DNA of 64,000 nt, from assembly GCA_964628385.1 (NCBI GenBank), contig CAZVOD010000009.1, positions 31,901-95,900 on the forward strand, in the 5' to 3' direction. The DNA comes from JANQPA01 sp964628385. GTDB lineage: Bacteria; Bacteroidota; Bacteroidia; Chitinophagales; Saprospiraceae. Below, piece after piece: positions 26,227 to 36,312 of the stretch (within the stretch, counting starts at the first letter, position 1; every line of letters begins with the position of its first letter). Below the pieces are notes generated by a model. It worked only from the letters and a program-made list of their open reading frames with translations. It did not search any database and was not told where the DNA came from. The translations under genes were made by a program, and so were the position numbers.

Positions 26227-28509
26227 ATGCCATTCGATATTGATATGTTAAGCTCCTTTTACGGATCTTTTGCCGGCAAAGTGGATGAAGCCAAGAGAGT
26301 ACTTGGCAAACCACTGACCCTTTCTGAAAAAATCCTCTATGCCCACCTCCATCCAGAATCTCCATTACAAGCCTATAAGCGAGGCGGTGATTATGTTTTT
26401 TTTGCACCAGATCGCGTTGCTATGCAAGATGCAACAGCCCAGATGGCTTTGCTGCAGTTTATGATGGCAGGCCGCGACAAGGCAGCAGTGCCTTCAACTG
26501 TACACTGTGATCACTTGATACAAGCCGAAGTAGGCGCCGAAAAAGACTTACAGGTGGCCCTCAATACCAACAATGAAGTTTATGACTTTCTAGCCTCTGT
26601 ATCCAGAAAGTACGGCATTGGCTTCTGGAAGCCAGGTGCAGGAATTATCCACCAAATCGTTCTCGAAAACTATGCCTTCCCCGGTGGAATGATGATCGGT
26701 ACAGACTCTCACACGCCCAATGCCGGCGGTCTGGGTATGGTAGCTATCGGCGTAGGTGGTGCCGATGCAGTTGATGTAATGGCTGGCATGCCATGGGAAC
26801 TAAAGATGCCTAAATTGATCGGTGTAAAACTAACCGGCAAAATGAATGGCTGGACATCCTCAAAAGATGTCATTCTCAAAGTTGCCGGAATCCTTACCGT
26901 AAAGGGGGGTACCGGAGCTATTGTTGAGTATTTTGGTCCCGGCGCCCGTTCTCTTTCCTGTACCGGTAAGGGAACAATTTGTAATATGGGAGCCGAAATT
27001 GGTGCCACTACCTCCACGTTTGGATACGACGACTCTATGAAGCGCTACCTGGAAGCTACACAGCGTGCAGAAGTCGCCCAATTGGCCGATGGCATCGCCG
27101 AATACCTAACCGGTGATGCGGAATGCTACGAGAATCCTGAACAATACTTTGATAAAGTGGTAGAGATTGACCTTTCTACACTTGAACCACACATAAATGG
27201 TCCGTACACACCGGACCTGGCCTGGCCTATTTCTAAGTTTGCCGCAGCCGTAAAGGAAAATAACTATCCCCAAAAGCTGGAAGTCGGACTGATCGGTTCT
27301 TGTACTAATTCTTCTTATGAAGACCTGGACAGAGCAGCCTCACTGGCTAAGCAAGCAATGGCTAAAAAGTTGAGGGTAAAGTCAGAATTTACTGTTACGC
27401 CAGGATCTGAGCAAATTCGCTATACTGTCGAAAGAGATGGCCTACTGAATAACTTTGAGGACATTGGTGGTGTAGTACTGGCCAATGCCTGTGGCCCCTG
27501 TATTGGGCAGTGGGCTCGTCATACCGATGACCCCAGTCGCGCCAACTCTATCATTACTTCATTCAATAGAAATTTCTCTAAGCGTAATGATGGTAACCCT
27601 CAAACACGGGCTTTTGTCGCTTCTCCCGAAATTGTAACAGCTATGTCTATTGCCGGTGATTTGACATTTAATCCGCTAACCGATACATTGAAAAATGAAG
27701 ATGGAGAAGATGTAAAATTAGACCCGCCAGTAGGCGTAGAATTACCTCCCAGAGGATTCGATGTAAAAGATGCCGGGTTCATCAATCCGGAATCCGACGG
27801 AAGTCATATGGAAGTACAGGTGGATCCGGAATCTAACCGTTTGCAGCTTTTGACACCATTCGAGCCTATCACTAATGATCAATTGACAGATATGCGCATT
27901 TTGATCAAAGCAAAAGGCAAGTGTACAACGGATCATATTTCTATGGCTGGCCCATGGCTGAAGTATAGAGGTCACCTTGAAAATATTTCCAATAACTGCT
28001 TTATTGGTGCTGTCAATTACTTCAATGACGATACCAATAATGTAGCCAACTACGTGGATAATAAAGATGAAGCGGAGTTTTTACCAGTACCCGATTCAGC
28101 AAGAAAATATAAAGCTGCTGGTATCAGTACAATAGTTTTTGGCGAAGATAATTACGGCGAAGGTTCTTCTCGCGAACACGCAGCTATGGAGCCTCGTCAC
28201 CTGGGCGTAAAAGTGGTAGTTGTAAAATCTTTTGCCAGAATTCACGAAACTAACCTGAAGAAGCAGGGAATGCTGGCATTCACTTTTGTCAATCCCGATG
28301 ATTATGATAAAATCCGTCAGGATGATAAAATTGACGTACTAGGCCTCGACGAAATGACACCGGGGAAAAACATGAAAATAGTACTCAAGCACAAAGATGG
28401 GTCAACTGATGAGTTTGAAGTAACCCATACTTATAATCAAGCGCAGATTGACTGGGTAACAGCAGGCTCTGCTTTGAATAAAATTCGTAGAGACCTGGCC
28501 GCTGCCTAA
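26227..28509 (+). CDS. Aconitate hydratase (mitochondrial-type)
   Basis: The 760-residue enzyme of the TCA cycle isomerises citrate to isocitrate in the cytoplasm. The three [4Fe-4S] ligands are visible: C359 in GSCTNSS, and C422 and C425 in NACGPCIG. Active-site blocks include GTDSHTPNAGGLG, FKAKGKCTTDHISMAG-like LIKAKGKCTTDHISMAGPW, and the swivel-domain GEGSSREHAAMEPR. Length and motifs match the eukaryotic mitochondrial-type aconitases common in Bacteroidota rather than AcnB. It is monocistronic and ends in a strong terminator. Confidence 0.96.
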   Translation: MPFDIDMLSSFYGSFAGKVDEAKRVLGKPLTLSEKILYAHLHPESPLQAYKRGGDYVFFAPDRVAMQDATAQMALLQFMMAGRDKAAVPSTVHCDHLIQAEVGAEKDLQVALNTNNEVYDFLASVSRKYGIGFWKPGAGIIHQIVLENYAFPGGMMIGTDSHTPNAGGLGMVAIGVGGADAVDVMAGMPWELKMPKLIGVKLTGKMNGWTSSKDVILKVAGILTVKGGTGAIVEYFGPGARSLSCTGKGTICNMGAEIGATTSTFGYDDSMKRYLEATQRAEVAQLADGIAEYLTGDAECYENPEQYFDKVVEIDLSTLEPHINGPYTPDLAWPISKFAAAVKENNYPQKLEVGLIGSCTNSSYEDLDRAASLAKQAMAKKLRVKSEFTVTPGSEQIRYTVERDGLLNNFEDIGGVVLANACGPCIGQWARHTDDPSRANSIITSFNRNFSKRNDGNPQTRAFVASPEIVTAMSIAGDLTFNPLTDTLKNEDGEDVKLDPPVGVELPPRGFDVKDAGFINPESDGSHMEVQVDPESNRLQLLTPFEPITNDQLTDMRILIKAKGKCTTDHISMAGPWLKYRGHLENISNNCFIGAVNYFNDDTNNVANYVDNKDEAEFLPVPDSARKYKAAGISTIVFGEDNYGEGSSREHAAMEPRHLGVKVVVVKSFARIHETNLKKQGMLAFTFVNPDDYDKIRQDDKIDVLGLDEMTPGKNMKIVLKHKDGSTDEFEVTHTYNQAQIDWVTAGSALNKIRRDLAAA

Positions 28510-28530
28510 GTCTTGAATTTTTATACTGAA

Positions 28531-28568
28531 GCAAAGAGATGAACGGCAGTGTTCATCTCTTTGCTTTT
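28531..28568 (+). terminator. Rho-independent terminator of aconitase
   Basis: A perfect 14-base stem (28531-28544 with 28551-28564, arm GCAAAGAGATGAAC) has a 6-base loop and is followed by TTTTCT. It also shows that the next gene starts downstream at 28594, not inside the hairpin. Confidence 0.9.
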
Positions 28569-28593
28569 CTACCCACCACAAAGCTTTCTGCTC

Positions 28594-29097
28594 ATGAATG
28601 ATACCAATCACCACATTTTTGCATTGCTTATATTCAGTCTTTTATTTTCTTTTCAGGCCTGTGAAAAGAAAACCTCTACTGATTTTATTGGAAAATACTT
28701 CGAACCAACCAGCAATCCCTATCCTTCCGGCGACCCTGAGTTTGCGGCATCAAATATTAGACAACAAGCGGTAAGGCTCTACCAGCAGAAAAACTACGAA
28801 CAAGCAATTGTACTTTTTGATGTTATTTTGCCCAATTCCCTGGATGATAAGGAGCGCATGATGTGGCTTTTTTACAAAGCCAATGCGCAGCTAGCCACCC
28901 AACAGGTCGATAATGCACAACAAACGCTGGAATATATCGATAAATATTCTAGCCTTTTCAGCGACCGACAGTGGCTAATGGCCTTGATTTATGCACAAAA
29001 CGGTAATAGAAAAAAAGCCAATGCCTTACTATCGGGCCTCAAGGATGATCCTAAACTGGGCGACAAGGCCAGACGGGTACTTGAGGAAAACTGGTAA
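28594..29097 (+). CDS. TPR-containing probable lipoprotein
   Basis: The product is about 167 residues from ATG 28594. A hydrophobic signal (IFALLIFSLLFSF) ends in QAC, a plausible but weak lipobox. TPR-like helices follow (AVRLYQQKNYEQAIVLFD and KANAQLATQQVDNAQQTLEYID). It probably acts as a small periplasmic or membrane-attached scaffold. Its partner is unknown. It ends 7 bp from the convergent ligA gene. A longer reading from 28549 would begin within the terminator and is rejected. Confidence 0.7.
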   Translation: MNDTNHHIFALLIFSLLFSFQACEKKTSTDFIGKYFEPTSNPYPSGDPEFAASNIRQQAVRLYQQKNYEQAIVLFDVILPNSLDDKERMMWLFYKANAQLATQQVDNAQQTLEYIDKYSSLFSDRQWLMALIYAQNGNRKKANALLSGLKDDPKLGDKARRVLEENW

Positions 29098-29104
29098 GTT
29101 CTTT

Positions 29105-31240
29105 TTATCCAATAAGTTGTGCAAATGCATCCTCTGTCAGTATTTGCACACTACCCAGTTCTCTGGCTTTCTTTAATTTAGAACCTGCTTTTTCGCCCAC
29201 TACCAAAACATCGAGATTCTTGCTTACTGCACTGATATTTTTTGCTCCGGCAGCTTCTGCCTTCTGCTGAGCCTCTTTTCGACTCATAGTTTGCAGCGAT
29301 CCGGTAAATAAAATCGTTTTGCCAAATAATGGCCCATCGGTAACAGCAAGCTTCGGTTGGTCCTCCTCGTTGGGCTTCATATTTACCCCCAACTCTTCCA
29401 TCTCTTTTAATAATGCAATATTTTGGGGTTGATGAAAAAAGTCAGCAATGCTTTGCGCAACCACCGGGCCAATGTCTTTCAGATTAGTAAATTGTTCGGC
29501 AGTCCAATCTTTAAGCTCCATCACATGATCTATTTCGGCAGCCAGGAGTTTGGATGCTTTTTGTCCTAAATGATGAATACTTAGGCTGTGTAACAATCGA
29601 TGTACCGGATTATTTTTGGCCTTTTCAATGGAGGCCTTTAGATTATCTACTGATTTTTTTCCAAAACCTTCCAGCTGTTCGATAGCCTCGTAGTCTAGTC
29701 TATAAACATCAGCAATACTGCGTAGCCATCCCAACTCATAAAAGCGTTCAATGATAGATTTTCCTAATCCATCAATGTCCATGGCAGTTTTAGAAACATG
29801 AAAAATAATACGTTGTAAATCCTGTACCCCACAGACACAATTTGGACAACGCCATGCCGCTTCGCCTTCCTCTCTTACCAATTCCACTGGCGTATCCGTA
29901 TAGTTAACGGGACAAAATTCCGGGAACACTATTGACTCTTCACTACCGTCTCTAAGGTCATCAAGAGCTTTTACAATGTATGGAATCACATCACCGGCCC
30001 GTTCTACCAGAACCATATCTCCCAGCCTTAGATCTTTTGTTTTAATAAAATCCTCATTGTGCAGAGAAATAGAAGAAACAGTTACGCCAGCCAGTTGTAC
30101 CGGTTCAATTTTAGCTACCGGAGTGATCGATCCAATTTTACCCACCTGATATTCCACATTGACCAAGCGGGAAGTCGCCTGCTTGGCTTTGAATTTGTAG
30201 GCAATCGCCCAACGCGGGTGATGAGCAGTATACCCAGCCCTTTCCTGCAATACCCGATCATTTAATTTTACCACCATTCCATCAATCTCATAGGGATAAG
30301 CCTCCCGCTTTTCTTCCCATGCCTGACAAAAAGCAATAGCTTCATTGATATTTTTACACAACTTACGCTCCTGCCTGGGTACTTTAAAGCCCAGAGATTC
30401 CATGTACTCCAAACTTTCATAGTGTGTCCTGAACTGATCAATTTTATTGTTACCGTTTTCATCAACCGCAAAGGCAAGTGTATAAATAAAAGCTTCCAGT
30501 CCCCTTCGGTCTACTTCCTTGGGGTCTTTCATCCGCAGCCCTCCTGCAGCGGTATTCCGAGCATTGGCAAAGAGAGAAAGACCTTCTTTTTCTCGTTGTT
30601 TATTTATTTTTTGGAAAATATCTTTTCGAATCAATACCTCTCCTCTTAGTTCTACTTTTTGAATCCCTTTCTCTGAGAACTGCGCTGACAGGGGAACCGA
30701 GCGAATTACCCGGGCATTATTGGTTATTTTTTCTCCCTGCACGCCATTACCTCTGGTGGCCGCCCTCACTAATCGATCTTCTTCGTATACCAATGCTATG
30801 CTGCCTCCGTCAAATTTGGGCTCCACGGAATATTCCAAAGGCACAGAAGCATCCATATTGAGCAGGCGCTTTATTTGCTCATCCCAATCCTTGAGATCTT
30901 CAGCGTTGTAAGAATTACCCAGAGATAACATCGGTAAGAGATGATCCACCGACTGAAAATCAGAAGTCAGGTCATTGGAGACTCTCTGGGTAGGGGACTC
31001 GGATGAAAGATACTCCGGATGTTCTTCTTCTAATTTTTCCAGTAACTTAAAAAGCGAATCGTATTCAAAATCACTCAGTAAAGGATCGTTCAGGATATAG
31101 TAGCGCCACTCATGATAAACAATGAGCTGGCGGAGTTCTTCTATCTTTTCTTTTGCCGTCTGTTGATGAACCACGGAGCCTTCTTCCAAATACTGCTTTG
31201 ATTGTTCAAAAAATCGCTTCTGATCTTCTTGGCTATACAT
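29105..31240 (-). CDS. ligA: NAD-dependent DNA ligase
   Basis: The 711-residue product has the full LigA order: Ia domain with HEWRYYILNDPLLSDFEYD, adenylation domain with K142 in EPKFDGG and later FANARNTAAGGLR and YEIDGMVVKLND, OB fold, zinc-finger region (443-470), HhH repeats (GLGKSIIERFYELG, FGKKSVDNL) and a C-terminal BRCT domain (about 635-711, GKTILFTGSL). It seals nicks in replication and repair. The zinc finger looks unusual: C443-P-V-N446 has Asn where the second Cys is expected, while C465, C468 and C470 cluster. The start at 31240 fits the family. Confidence 0.96.
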   Translation of the reverse strand: MYSQEDQKRFFEQSKQYLEEGSVVHQQTAKEKIEELRQLIVYHEWRYYILNDPLLSDFEYDSLFKLLEKLEEEHPEYLSSESPTQRVSNDLTSDFQSVDHLLPMLSLGNSYNAEDLKDWDEQIKRLLNMDASVPLEYSVEPKFDGGSIALVYEEDRLVRAATRGNGVQGEKITNNARVIRSVPLSAQFSEKGIQKVELRGEVLIRKDIFQKINKQREKEGLSLFANARNTAAGGLRMKDPKEVDRRGLEAFIYTLAFAVDENGNNKIDQFRTHYESLEYMESLGFKVPRQERKLCKNINEAIAFCQAWEEKREAYPYEIDGMVVKLNDRVLQERAGYTAHHPRWAIAYKFKAKQATSRLVNVEYQVGKIGSITPVAKIEPVQLAGVTVSSISLHNEDFIKTKDLRLGDMVLVERAGDVIPYIVKALDDLRDGSEESIVFPEFCPVNYTDTPVELVREEGEAAWRCPNCVCGVQDLQRIIFHVSKTAMDIDGLGKSIIERFYELGWLRSIADVYRLDYEAIEQLEGFGKKSVDNLKASIEKAKNNPVHRLLHSLSIHHLGQKASKLLAAEIDHVMELKDWTAEQFTNLKDIGPVVAQSIADFFHQPQNIALLKEMEELGVNMKPNEEDQPKLAVTDGPLFGKTILFTGSLQTMSRKEAQQKAEAAGAKNISAVSKNLDVLVVGEKAGSKLKKARELGSVQILTEDAFAQLIG

Positions 31241-31358
31241 ACTGTTTTGATAAATTTGAGAAGAAATGCAAATTACGATTTAGTTGTTAAATATGAATGA
31301 AAATTGCTGGTAAGCTATATCTAAATCAATACCCCTCCACTACTCAAAAAGTAACTAT

Positions 31359-32333
31359 ATGATTTCCCTTGGCAAGATATTCAAAAAAAATACCGGATGG
31401 CTTCGCGAACTCAAAGCCGTTTATGCAATCAACAGCTGGTTGAACCGATCAGGGTTACAACACAATAAAGCGTTGTACAAAAAATATGGCCTCAACAGGA
31501 GTATCCTGGCACCCATTGGCAGCCATTCTTTTCCGGAAAAACACCCCGATATACCCTGGCTTGATCAGGAGAATGCTACTCAACACCTAAAAGAACATCC
31601 GGGCTTTCAGCAATTCGACGCTCGTATTCAGCAGGAGATGATCCGTTTTATTGAGGAAGGCTACATGATACTTAAAGGCTTTTACGCTGATGAAGAAGTA
31701 GATCAATACAATGCAGAGATAGACCGCCTGAGAAGTACTGCTACCATTGATTTCAATTATACCGGCCGCAAAATGATGGAAGCCTTTAAAGATTCCGATT
31801 ACATCAACCGGCAATTTTTTCGCAATGAAAAGCTACTTCAGATTTATAGTTTTTTGTTGGGAAAAAAAGTCATTCCATTTCAAACCATCAATTTCATCCA
31901 GGGGAGTGAACAGCGTTCTCATTCTGATTCTATCCACATGACGACCTACCCTGAGGGCTATCTGATAGCAGCGTGGACTGCTCTGGAAGATGTAAGCCCG
32001 GAAAATGGTACGATTCACTACTACCCCGGAAGCCATCGCCTTCCCTATCTGATGTGCCCGAACTATGATTCAGGGAATACCAGGTATCGCATTGGCAAGC
32101 AAAGCAATAAGCATTATGAAGATGCCATTCAAAAGCTCATTGAGGAGAAAGGCCTCAAAAAACAGCTCTTTACCGGGCGTCAAGGGGATGTATTCATTTG
32201 GCACGCAAATTTGTTACACGGCGGAAGTCCAATTCTAGACCCTGAGCGCACTCGTAAAAGTATGGTTGCCCACTACTTCACTGAAGAGGTAATTTGCTAC
32301 CATGAAATTTCACAACGCCCGGCCCTGCTTTGA
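31359..32333 (+). CDS. Phytanoyl-CoA dioxygenase (PhyH) family protein
   Basis: The 324-residue protein is a predicted Fe(II)/2-oxoglutarate oxygenase. Iron ligands are H188 and D190 in HSDSIHM and the distal H287 in WHANLLHGGS. A downstream arginine in ERTRKSM would bind 2-oxoglutarate, and the sequence YPGSHRLPYL is typical of PhyH. The substrate cannot be inferred. It diverges from ligA and converges on an acyltransferase gene two bases away. That neighbour may hint at lipid metabolism, but this is weak. Confidence 0.85.
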   Translation: MISLGKIFKKNTGWLRELKAVYAINSWLNRSGLQHNKALYKKYGLNRSILAPIGSHSFPEKHPDIPWLDQENATQHLKEHPGFQQFDARIQQEMIRFIEEGYMILKGFYADEEVDQYNAEIDRLRSTATIDFNYTGRKMMEAFKDSDYINRQFFRNEKLLQIYSFLLGKKVIPFQTINFIQGSEQRSHSDSIHMTTYPEGYLIAAWTALEDVSPENGTIHYYPGSHRLPYLMCPNYDSGNTRYRIGKQSNKHYEDAIQKLIEEKGLKKQLFTGRQGDVFIWHANLLHGGSPILDPERTRKSMVAHYFTEEVICYHEISQRPALL

Positions 32334-32335
32334 GC

Positions 32336-32890
32336 TTAGCGGTCCAGTAAGAAACTTCTTTCGAGTCTTTTTCCTTGGGTACCCCTGAAAAAATTATGAA
32401 TCACCTCAAAATCCTGATCTTTATCGCCTGTAGGGCAATAAAGTAGCCCAAAGTTCACTTCCTTATTTTTGTAGTCAAATTTTGTTAGCAAGATAGGTAC
32501 TTCAGCCGCTAATGCCATATAGTAAAACCCGGTTTTCAGGCGATCTACCTTTTTGCGGGTTCCTTCAGGCGCTATGGCTATTCTGAAGACTTCATGCCTG
32601 TCAAATATCTCCTTAACGGCATCCACTGTATTGGTACTCTTGCTCCGGTCTACAGGATAACCTCCCAAAGCCTTGAATAGCCATCCGTAGGCTGGTTTGA
32701 AAAGTGAGGATTTTGCCAAAAATTTTATATCCTTTTTTATACTATTCCGTACAAGTATTCCCAGAGGGAAATCCCAATTGGAGGTATGAGGAACTACAAC
32801 AACAATAAGCTTCTTTACCTCTTCAGGAAAAAGACCTGTAATTTTCCACCCCAAAACTTTTAATAGGAATCGGCTTAGATAGGAGAACAT
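32336..32890 (-). CDS. Lysophospholipid acyltransferase family protein (PlsC-like)
   Basis: The 184-residue product carries the acyltransferase HX4D motif as HTSNWD (about residues 36-41) and the acceptor-binding APEGTRKK block (about 108-115). The hydrophobic N-terminus suggests membrane attachment. It is shorter than classic PlsC (about 240) and resembles the short family often annotated 1-acyl-sn-glycerol-3-phosphate acyltransferase. It could acylate lysophospholipid or another lipid. It ends two bases from the convergent PhyH gene, and no terminator fits between them. Confidence 0.85.
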   Translation of the reverse strand: MFSYLSRFLLKVLGWKITGLFPEEVKKLIVVVVPHTSNWDFPLGILVRNSIKKDIKFLAKSSLFKPAYGWLFKALGGYPVDRSKSTNTVDAVKEIFDRHEVFRIAIAPEGTRKKVDRLKTGFYYMALAAEVPILLTKFDYKNKEVNFGLLYCPTGDKDQDFEVIHNFFRGTQGKRLERSFLLDR

Positions 32891-33124
32891 ATGCTTTTTT
32901 ATTTTACACCCTAAAAGAAAGGTAAAATTAAAAAAAGCTTTCTATTTCGAACACGCTTTAGCTTGTATGTGAGTTATTTTATAAATAAAGAAATAATCAC
33001 CTACCCGCTGCAAAATTCTGATCATTCCTCTTTCTTTGCGACTATCGCCTGTCATTGCGGTAGCAAATAAAAGTTATTTCCCTCGATTGGAAACCGAATT
33101 GATCATTTTCAAAATCTGTTTTAG

Positions 33125-35461
33125 GTGTTGAACATCTTGCGCTATATTATCGTGGTCTTTTTTAGTTTTGGTATTCACCAGGGGTATGCTCAGTACGTAC
33201 AACAGCTAATACCTTCCAACGAGCCTGAGTTGGAATTCTCTATTCAGGGCGGATATTATACACAACCAATCGAGCTTACGCTCTTATCAACTGGTGATAT
33301 CATCTACTACACAACAGATGGAAGCTTACCCGATGAGACTTCTGAGGTTTTTCAGGGGCCTATAGCTATCGACTCTACCATGGTTATCAGGGCAGTAGCC
33401 CAAAGGGATACCTTGCGTAGTCAGGTTCAGGCACATACCTATTTGATCCGCGAACCATATAGTCGCAACTTTCCTACTGTTTCTTTGAGCCTTAATCCGA
33501 GTCTGCTATTCGACCCTGAGCAGGGATTGTTTATGATGGGGGCCAATGCCGTGGACTCGCTGTATGCCAAGCCCGGTGCCAACTTTTGGAGCCGAAGAGA
33601 AATACTGATCCACGGGGAGATCTTTGACGAAGAGGGTCGGTCTGTATTTAACAGTGAATGCGGCATGCGGCTTTTTGGCGGAATGAGCCGACTTTGGCCT
33701 CAGAAATCCCTGGCCATTGTAGCCAGAGACCAATACGGAAAGAAGCGTATTAAACATAAGTTTTTCGGCAAGGAAGGCCTTAAATCTTTTAAGTTTTTGG
33801 TGCTGAGAAATTCAGGGGGCGATTTTGGAAAAACCCACTTCAGGGATGCCCTAATGACCTCTCTGGTTGATCACTGGGATATTGAAAAACAAGATAGTAG
33901 GCCAGCCCATGTCTACATCAACGGCAGGTATTGGGGTATTTATAATATCAGAGAAAAAGTTAACAAGTATTTTATTGAAGATCACGCCGGCATCGATGAA
34001 GACAATATTGATCTGATCGAGCACTATATGACGCTCAAAAAAGGATCTACGCAGCATTATCGGGACTTGCTAACTTTTTTGGAGCAAAACAGCCTCAAAG
34101 ACTCCATCAATTATCAGCGTCTGGACACTATGATGGAAATCGACAACTACCGACGGCATCAGATTGCTCAAATCTATTTTGACAATAGAGACGCAGGAGG
34201 TAACATCAAGTTTTGGCGCCCCAGAAGCCGTGCGGGCCGCTGGCGCTGGATTCTATTTGATACAGACTGGGGCTTTGGCCTTCACGATAAAGAAGCTTAC
34301 AAGCTTAATACGCTCGACTTTCATACTGCCGAAGATGGGCCTTCCTGGCCTAATCCGCCGTGGAGTACCTTTATTTTGCGCAAGCTTTTAGAAAACCCAC
34401 AGTTTGAGAGTGCTTTTGTCAATAACTTTGCTGATCACCTGAATACTTCTTTTAAAGCCCAGAAAGTCGAAGCTCAAATTGACAAGTTTTATACCCTTTA
34501 TTTACCAGAGATCGACCGCCATCTGGAGCGTTGGAACCTCAGCAAGCAAACCTGGGAGAGAGAGGTGCAAGTGTTGAGAACTTTTGCCCGGAACAGGCCT
34601 CAGTACATTTGGCAGTTTTTGGAAGAGCGATTTAATACTGGTGCAGCCAGATATTTAAAAGCAGAGGCGACCAGTGGTGGCTACATAATTATCAATAATA
34701 TGATAAAGATCAGGGAGAAAGAATTTCAGGGTCGGTATTTTGAAAACTACCCTATCAACCTGAAGGCAGTTCCCAACTACGGCTATAAGTTTTCTCACTG
34801 GGAAGGCGTGAAGGTCATGAATAGTGCACAGGAATTCACCCTAAAACTCGATAAAGAACGCTATCAGATTAGAGCTGTTTTTGTACCGTATACCCATCCT
34901 TTAGCCGGTGAAGTCATTATCAATGAAATTAGTCCTAAAAGCGGCCGGGCCGGAGATTGGCTGGAGATCTACAACAATAGTGATGCCACCGTTAACCTAC
35001 AAGATTGGGTATTAACGGATAGTAAACACCAATTTCAACTTCCACGGGCAGTTATTCCTCCCAGGGATTATCTCATCATCTGTGAAGACGTCAATGATTT
35101 TTTTGAAGTATATCCCAATGCTTATAATATCATTGGTGGCATGCCCTTTGGTCTGAATAAGGTAAGAGAAAGAATAGGGCTTTATGCTAACCTCAATGCC
35201 ATGGTTGATAGTGTGGCTTACAGTATGGAACCTTTGGATTCTTCCTTTACCTTAAACCTACTACTACCAGATTTGGACAATGGAGACCCCGACAATTGGA
35301 TCTTGAGGTTTGGAAACGGGACACCCTGTGCGGCAAACCCTTACTATATAGAAAGTAGAATAAGAAAACGACAACAATTATGGGTGCAGCTAGGCGCCAG
35401 TATTGCCGTTTTCTTGATGTGCTGTTTTTTGATAATTATACGAAAGCGAGGATTGATATAG
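33125..35461 (+). CDS. CotH-kinase surface protein with chitobiase-like, InlB-B and lamin-tail domains
   Basis: The 778-residue product has a signal peptide (to about 22) and a chitobiase/hexosaminidase C-terminal-type domain (about 35-105, IIYYTTDGSLPDETS). A CotH kinase-like domain follows (about 115-480, with RLFGGMSRLWPQKSLAI, INGRYWGIYNIREKV and the metal-site-like WILFDTDWGFG). Next are an InlB B-repeat-like block (NLKAVPNYGYKFSHWEG) and a lamin-tail domain (about 600-700, GEVIINEISP, GDWLEIYNNS). A C-terminal transmembrane helix with an RKR stop ends it. It is probably exported and membrane-anchored. The start is GTG 33125 or TTG 33128, with no ATG available. CotH proteins phosphorylate proteins in Bacillus; activity here is unproven. 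Confidence 0.85.
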   Translation: MLNILRYIIVVFFSFGIHQGYAQYVQQLIPSNEPELEFSIQGGYYTQPIELTLLSTGDIIYYTTDGSLPDETSEVFQGPIAIDSTMVIRAVAQRDTLRSQVQAHTYLIREPYSRNFPTVSLSLNPSLLFDPEQGLFMMGANAVDSLYAKPGANFWSRREILIHGEIFDEEGRSVFNSECGMRLFGGMSRLWPQKSLAIVARDQYGKKRIKHKFFGKEGLKSFKFLVLRNSGGDFGKTHFRDALMTSLVDHWDIEKQDSRPAHVYINGRYWGIYNIREKVNKYFIEDHAGIDEDNIDLIEHYMTLKKGSTQHYRDLLTFLEQNSLKDSINYQRLDTMMEIDNYRRHQIAQIYFDNRDAGGNIKFWRPRSRAGRWRWILFDTDWGFGLHDKEAYKLNTLDFHTAEDGPSWPNPPWSTFILRKLLENPQFESAFVNNFADHLNTSFKAQKVEAQIDKFYTLYLPEIDRHLERWNLSKQTWEREVQVLRTFARNRPQYIWQFLEERFNTGAARYLKAEATSGGYIIINNMIKIREKEFQGRYFENYPINLKAVPNYGYKFSHWEGVKVMNSAQEFTLKLDKERYQIRAVFVPYTHPLAGEVIINEISPKSGRAGDWLEIYNNSDATVNLQDWVLTDSKHQFQLPRAVIPPRDYLIICEDVNDFFEVYPNAYNIIGGMPFGLNKVRERIGLYANLNAMVDSVAYSMEPLDSSFTLNLLLPDLDNGDPDNWILRFGNGTPCAANPYYIESRIRKRQQLWVQLGASIAVFLMCCFLIIIRKRGLI

Positions 35462-35468
35462 CGCAAAA

Positions 35469-35981
35469 TTATCTACTGACAACATTGCGGGCGGTAGAGA
35501 TTTTGGGTCCCCAATAAGAGTTTTGGGTAATATTATCCAAAACCACGCCTCTGTTTGTGCTGTGAATAACTTTAATCCCATCTGGATCATTTGCATAAAC
35601 TAAAGAAACATGGAATACCCGGCCGTTCTTTTTTCGACGGAAAAAAATCAAATCGCCGGGTTTGACTTCATTGATTTTGATGGCCCGCCCCTCATTTTCC
35701 TGAGCTCTGGAACTGGGTGTCAAAGGAATATCAAAGTTCTTCATTACAAAATAAGTGAACCCGGAGCAGTCGAAGCCCTTCCGGGGATCTCTACTGGCGT
35801 ATAGGTAGGGGGAGCCGATATATTGCTCAGCGTACAGGACAATATCATTTCTTAATTGATCTTCCTTACTGATACGCCCTGAGCTATCGGTACTCGTAGT
35901 TGCATTGACGGTCCTGAAAGAGCAAGAGCTGACTAAACTGAATAATAGCAAAAGTGACAGAACTTGTTTCAACGGATGCAT
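35469..35981 (-). CDS. NlpC/P60 family lipoprotein (C40 peptidase)
   Basis: The 170-residue product has a lipoprotein signal peptide with LVSSC. The cysteine peptidase domain carries catalytic Cys in GFDCSGF, His in VFHVSLV and a third polar His in VIHSTN. The PSSRAQENEG and KPGDLIFFRR blocks are typical of the family. Such enzymes cut gamma-D-Glu-diaminopimelate bonds in peptidoglycan stem peptides during wall growth or turnover. It is a compact single-domain form without SH3 domains. It ends 7 bp from the convergent CotH gene. Confidence 0.92.
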   Translation of the reverse strand: MHPLKQVLSLLLLFSLVSSCSFRTVNATTSTDSSGRISKEDQLRNDIVLYAEQYIGSPYLYASRDPRKGFDCSGFTYFVMKNFDIPLTPSSRAQENEGRAIKINEVKPGDLIFFRRKKNGRVFHVSLVYANDPDGIKVIHSTNRGVVLDNITQNSYWGPKISTARNVVSR

Positions 35982-36312
35982 GGCATAATTTTTAGTTAAG
36001 TAAAAAAGATTTATTTGGGCTGAAATAAGGACAAGCTTTGCCTTTATTTCCTATGATTTACAAATTTAACAGACAGTAATTTATGCATCTATTTTTATCA
36101 TATCTGAATCAGATAATTTTATCTATAAAAATGTAATCCACACCACATGTACTGAAGTTGTTTAAGCATGTGGGGTTTCCACTGAGGGTAAAGGCTCATG
36201 GATACAGAAGAAGCGCTTTTTTTTCGTAACATTGGCTAAGGGCATAAAAAAAGCCAGAACAAAGATTAGCTTTTAAAACGTTACAATCCACTAAAGCCTT
36301 GTTAGGAATCCA
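35982..36312. other. Spacer with a dispersed repeat
   Basis: This 331-bp AT-rich region lies between two minus-strand genes. It contains one copy of the GAAGTTGTTTAAG repeat at 36154-36195, flanked by a CCACATG/CATGTGG inverted repeat. No reading frame was found. Confidence 0.45.
36154..36195 (+). repeat. Dispersed repeat copy (GAAGTTGTTTAAG type)
   Basis: GAAGTTGTTTAAGCATGTGG and following bases resemble sequences at 60506 and 63950. The first 20 bases are nearly identical, and similarity weakens afterwards. Confidence 0.5.

Noticed and set aside
28549..28593. Upstream extension of the TPR lipoprotein
   Set aside because: The extra start lies in the aconitase terminator stem and would spoil the signal peptide.
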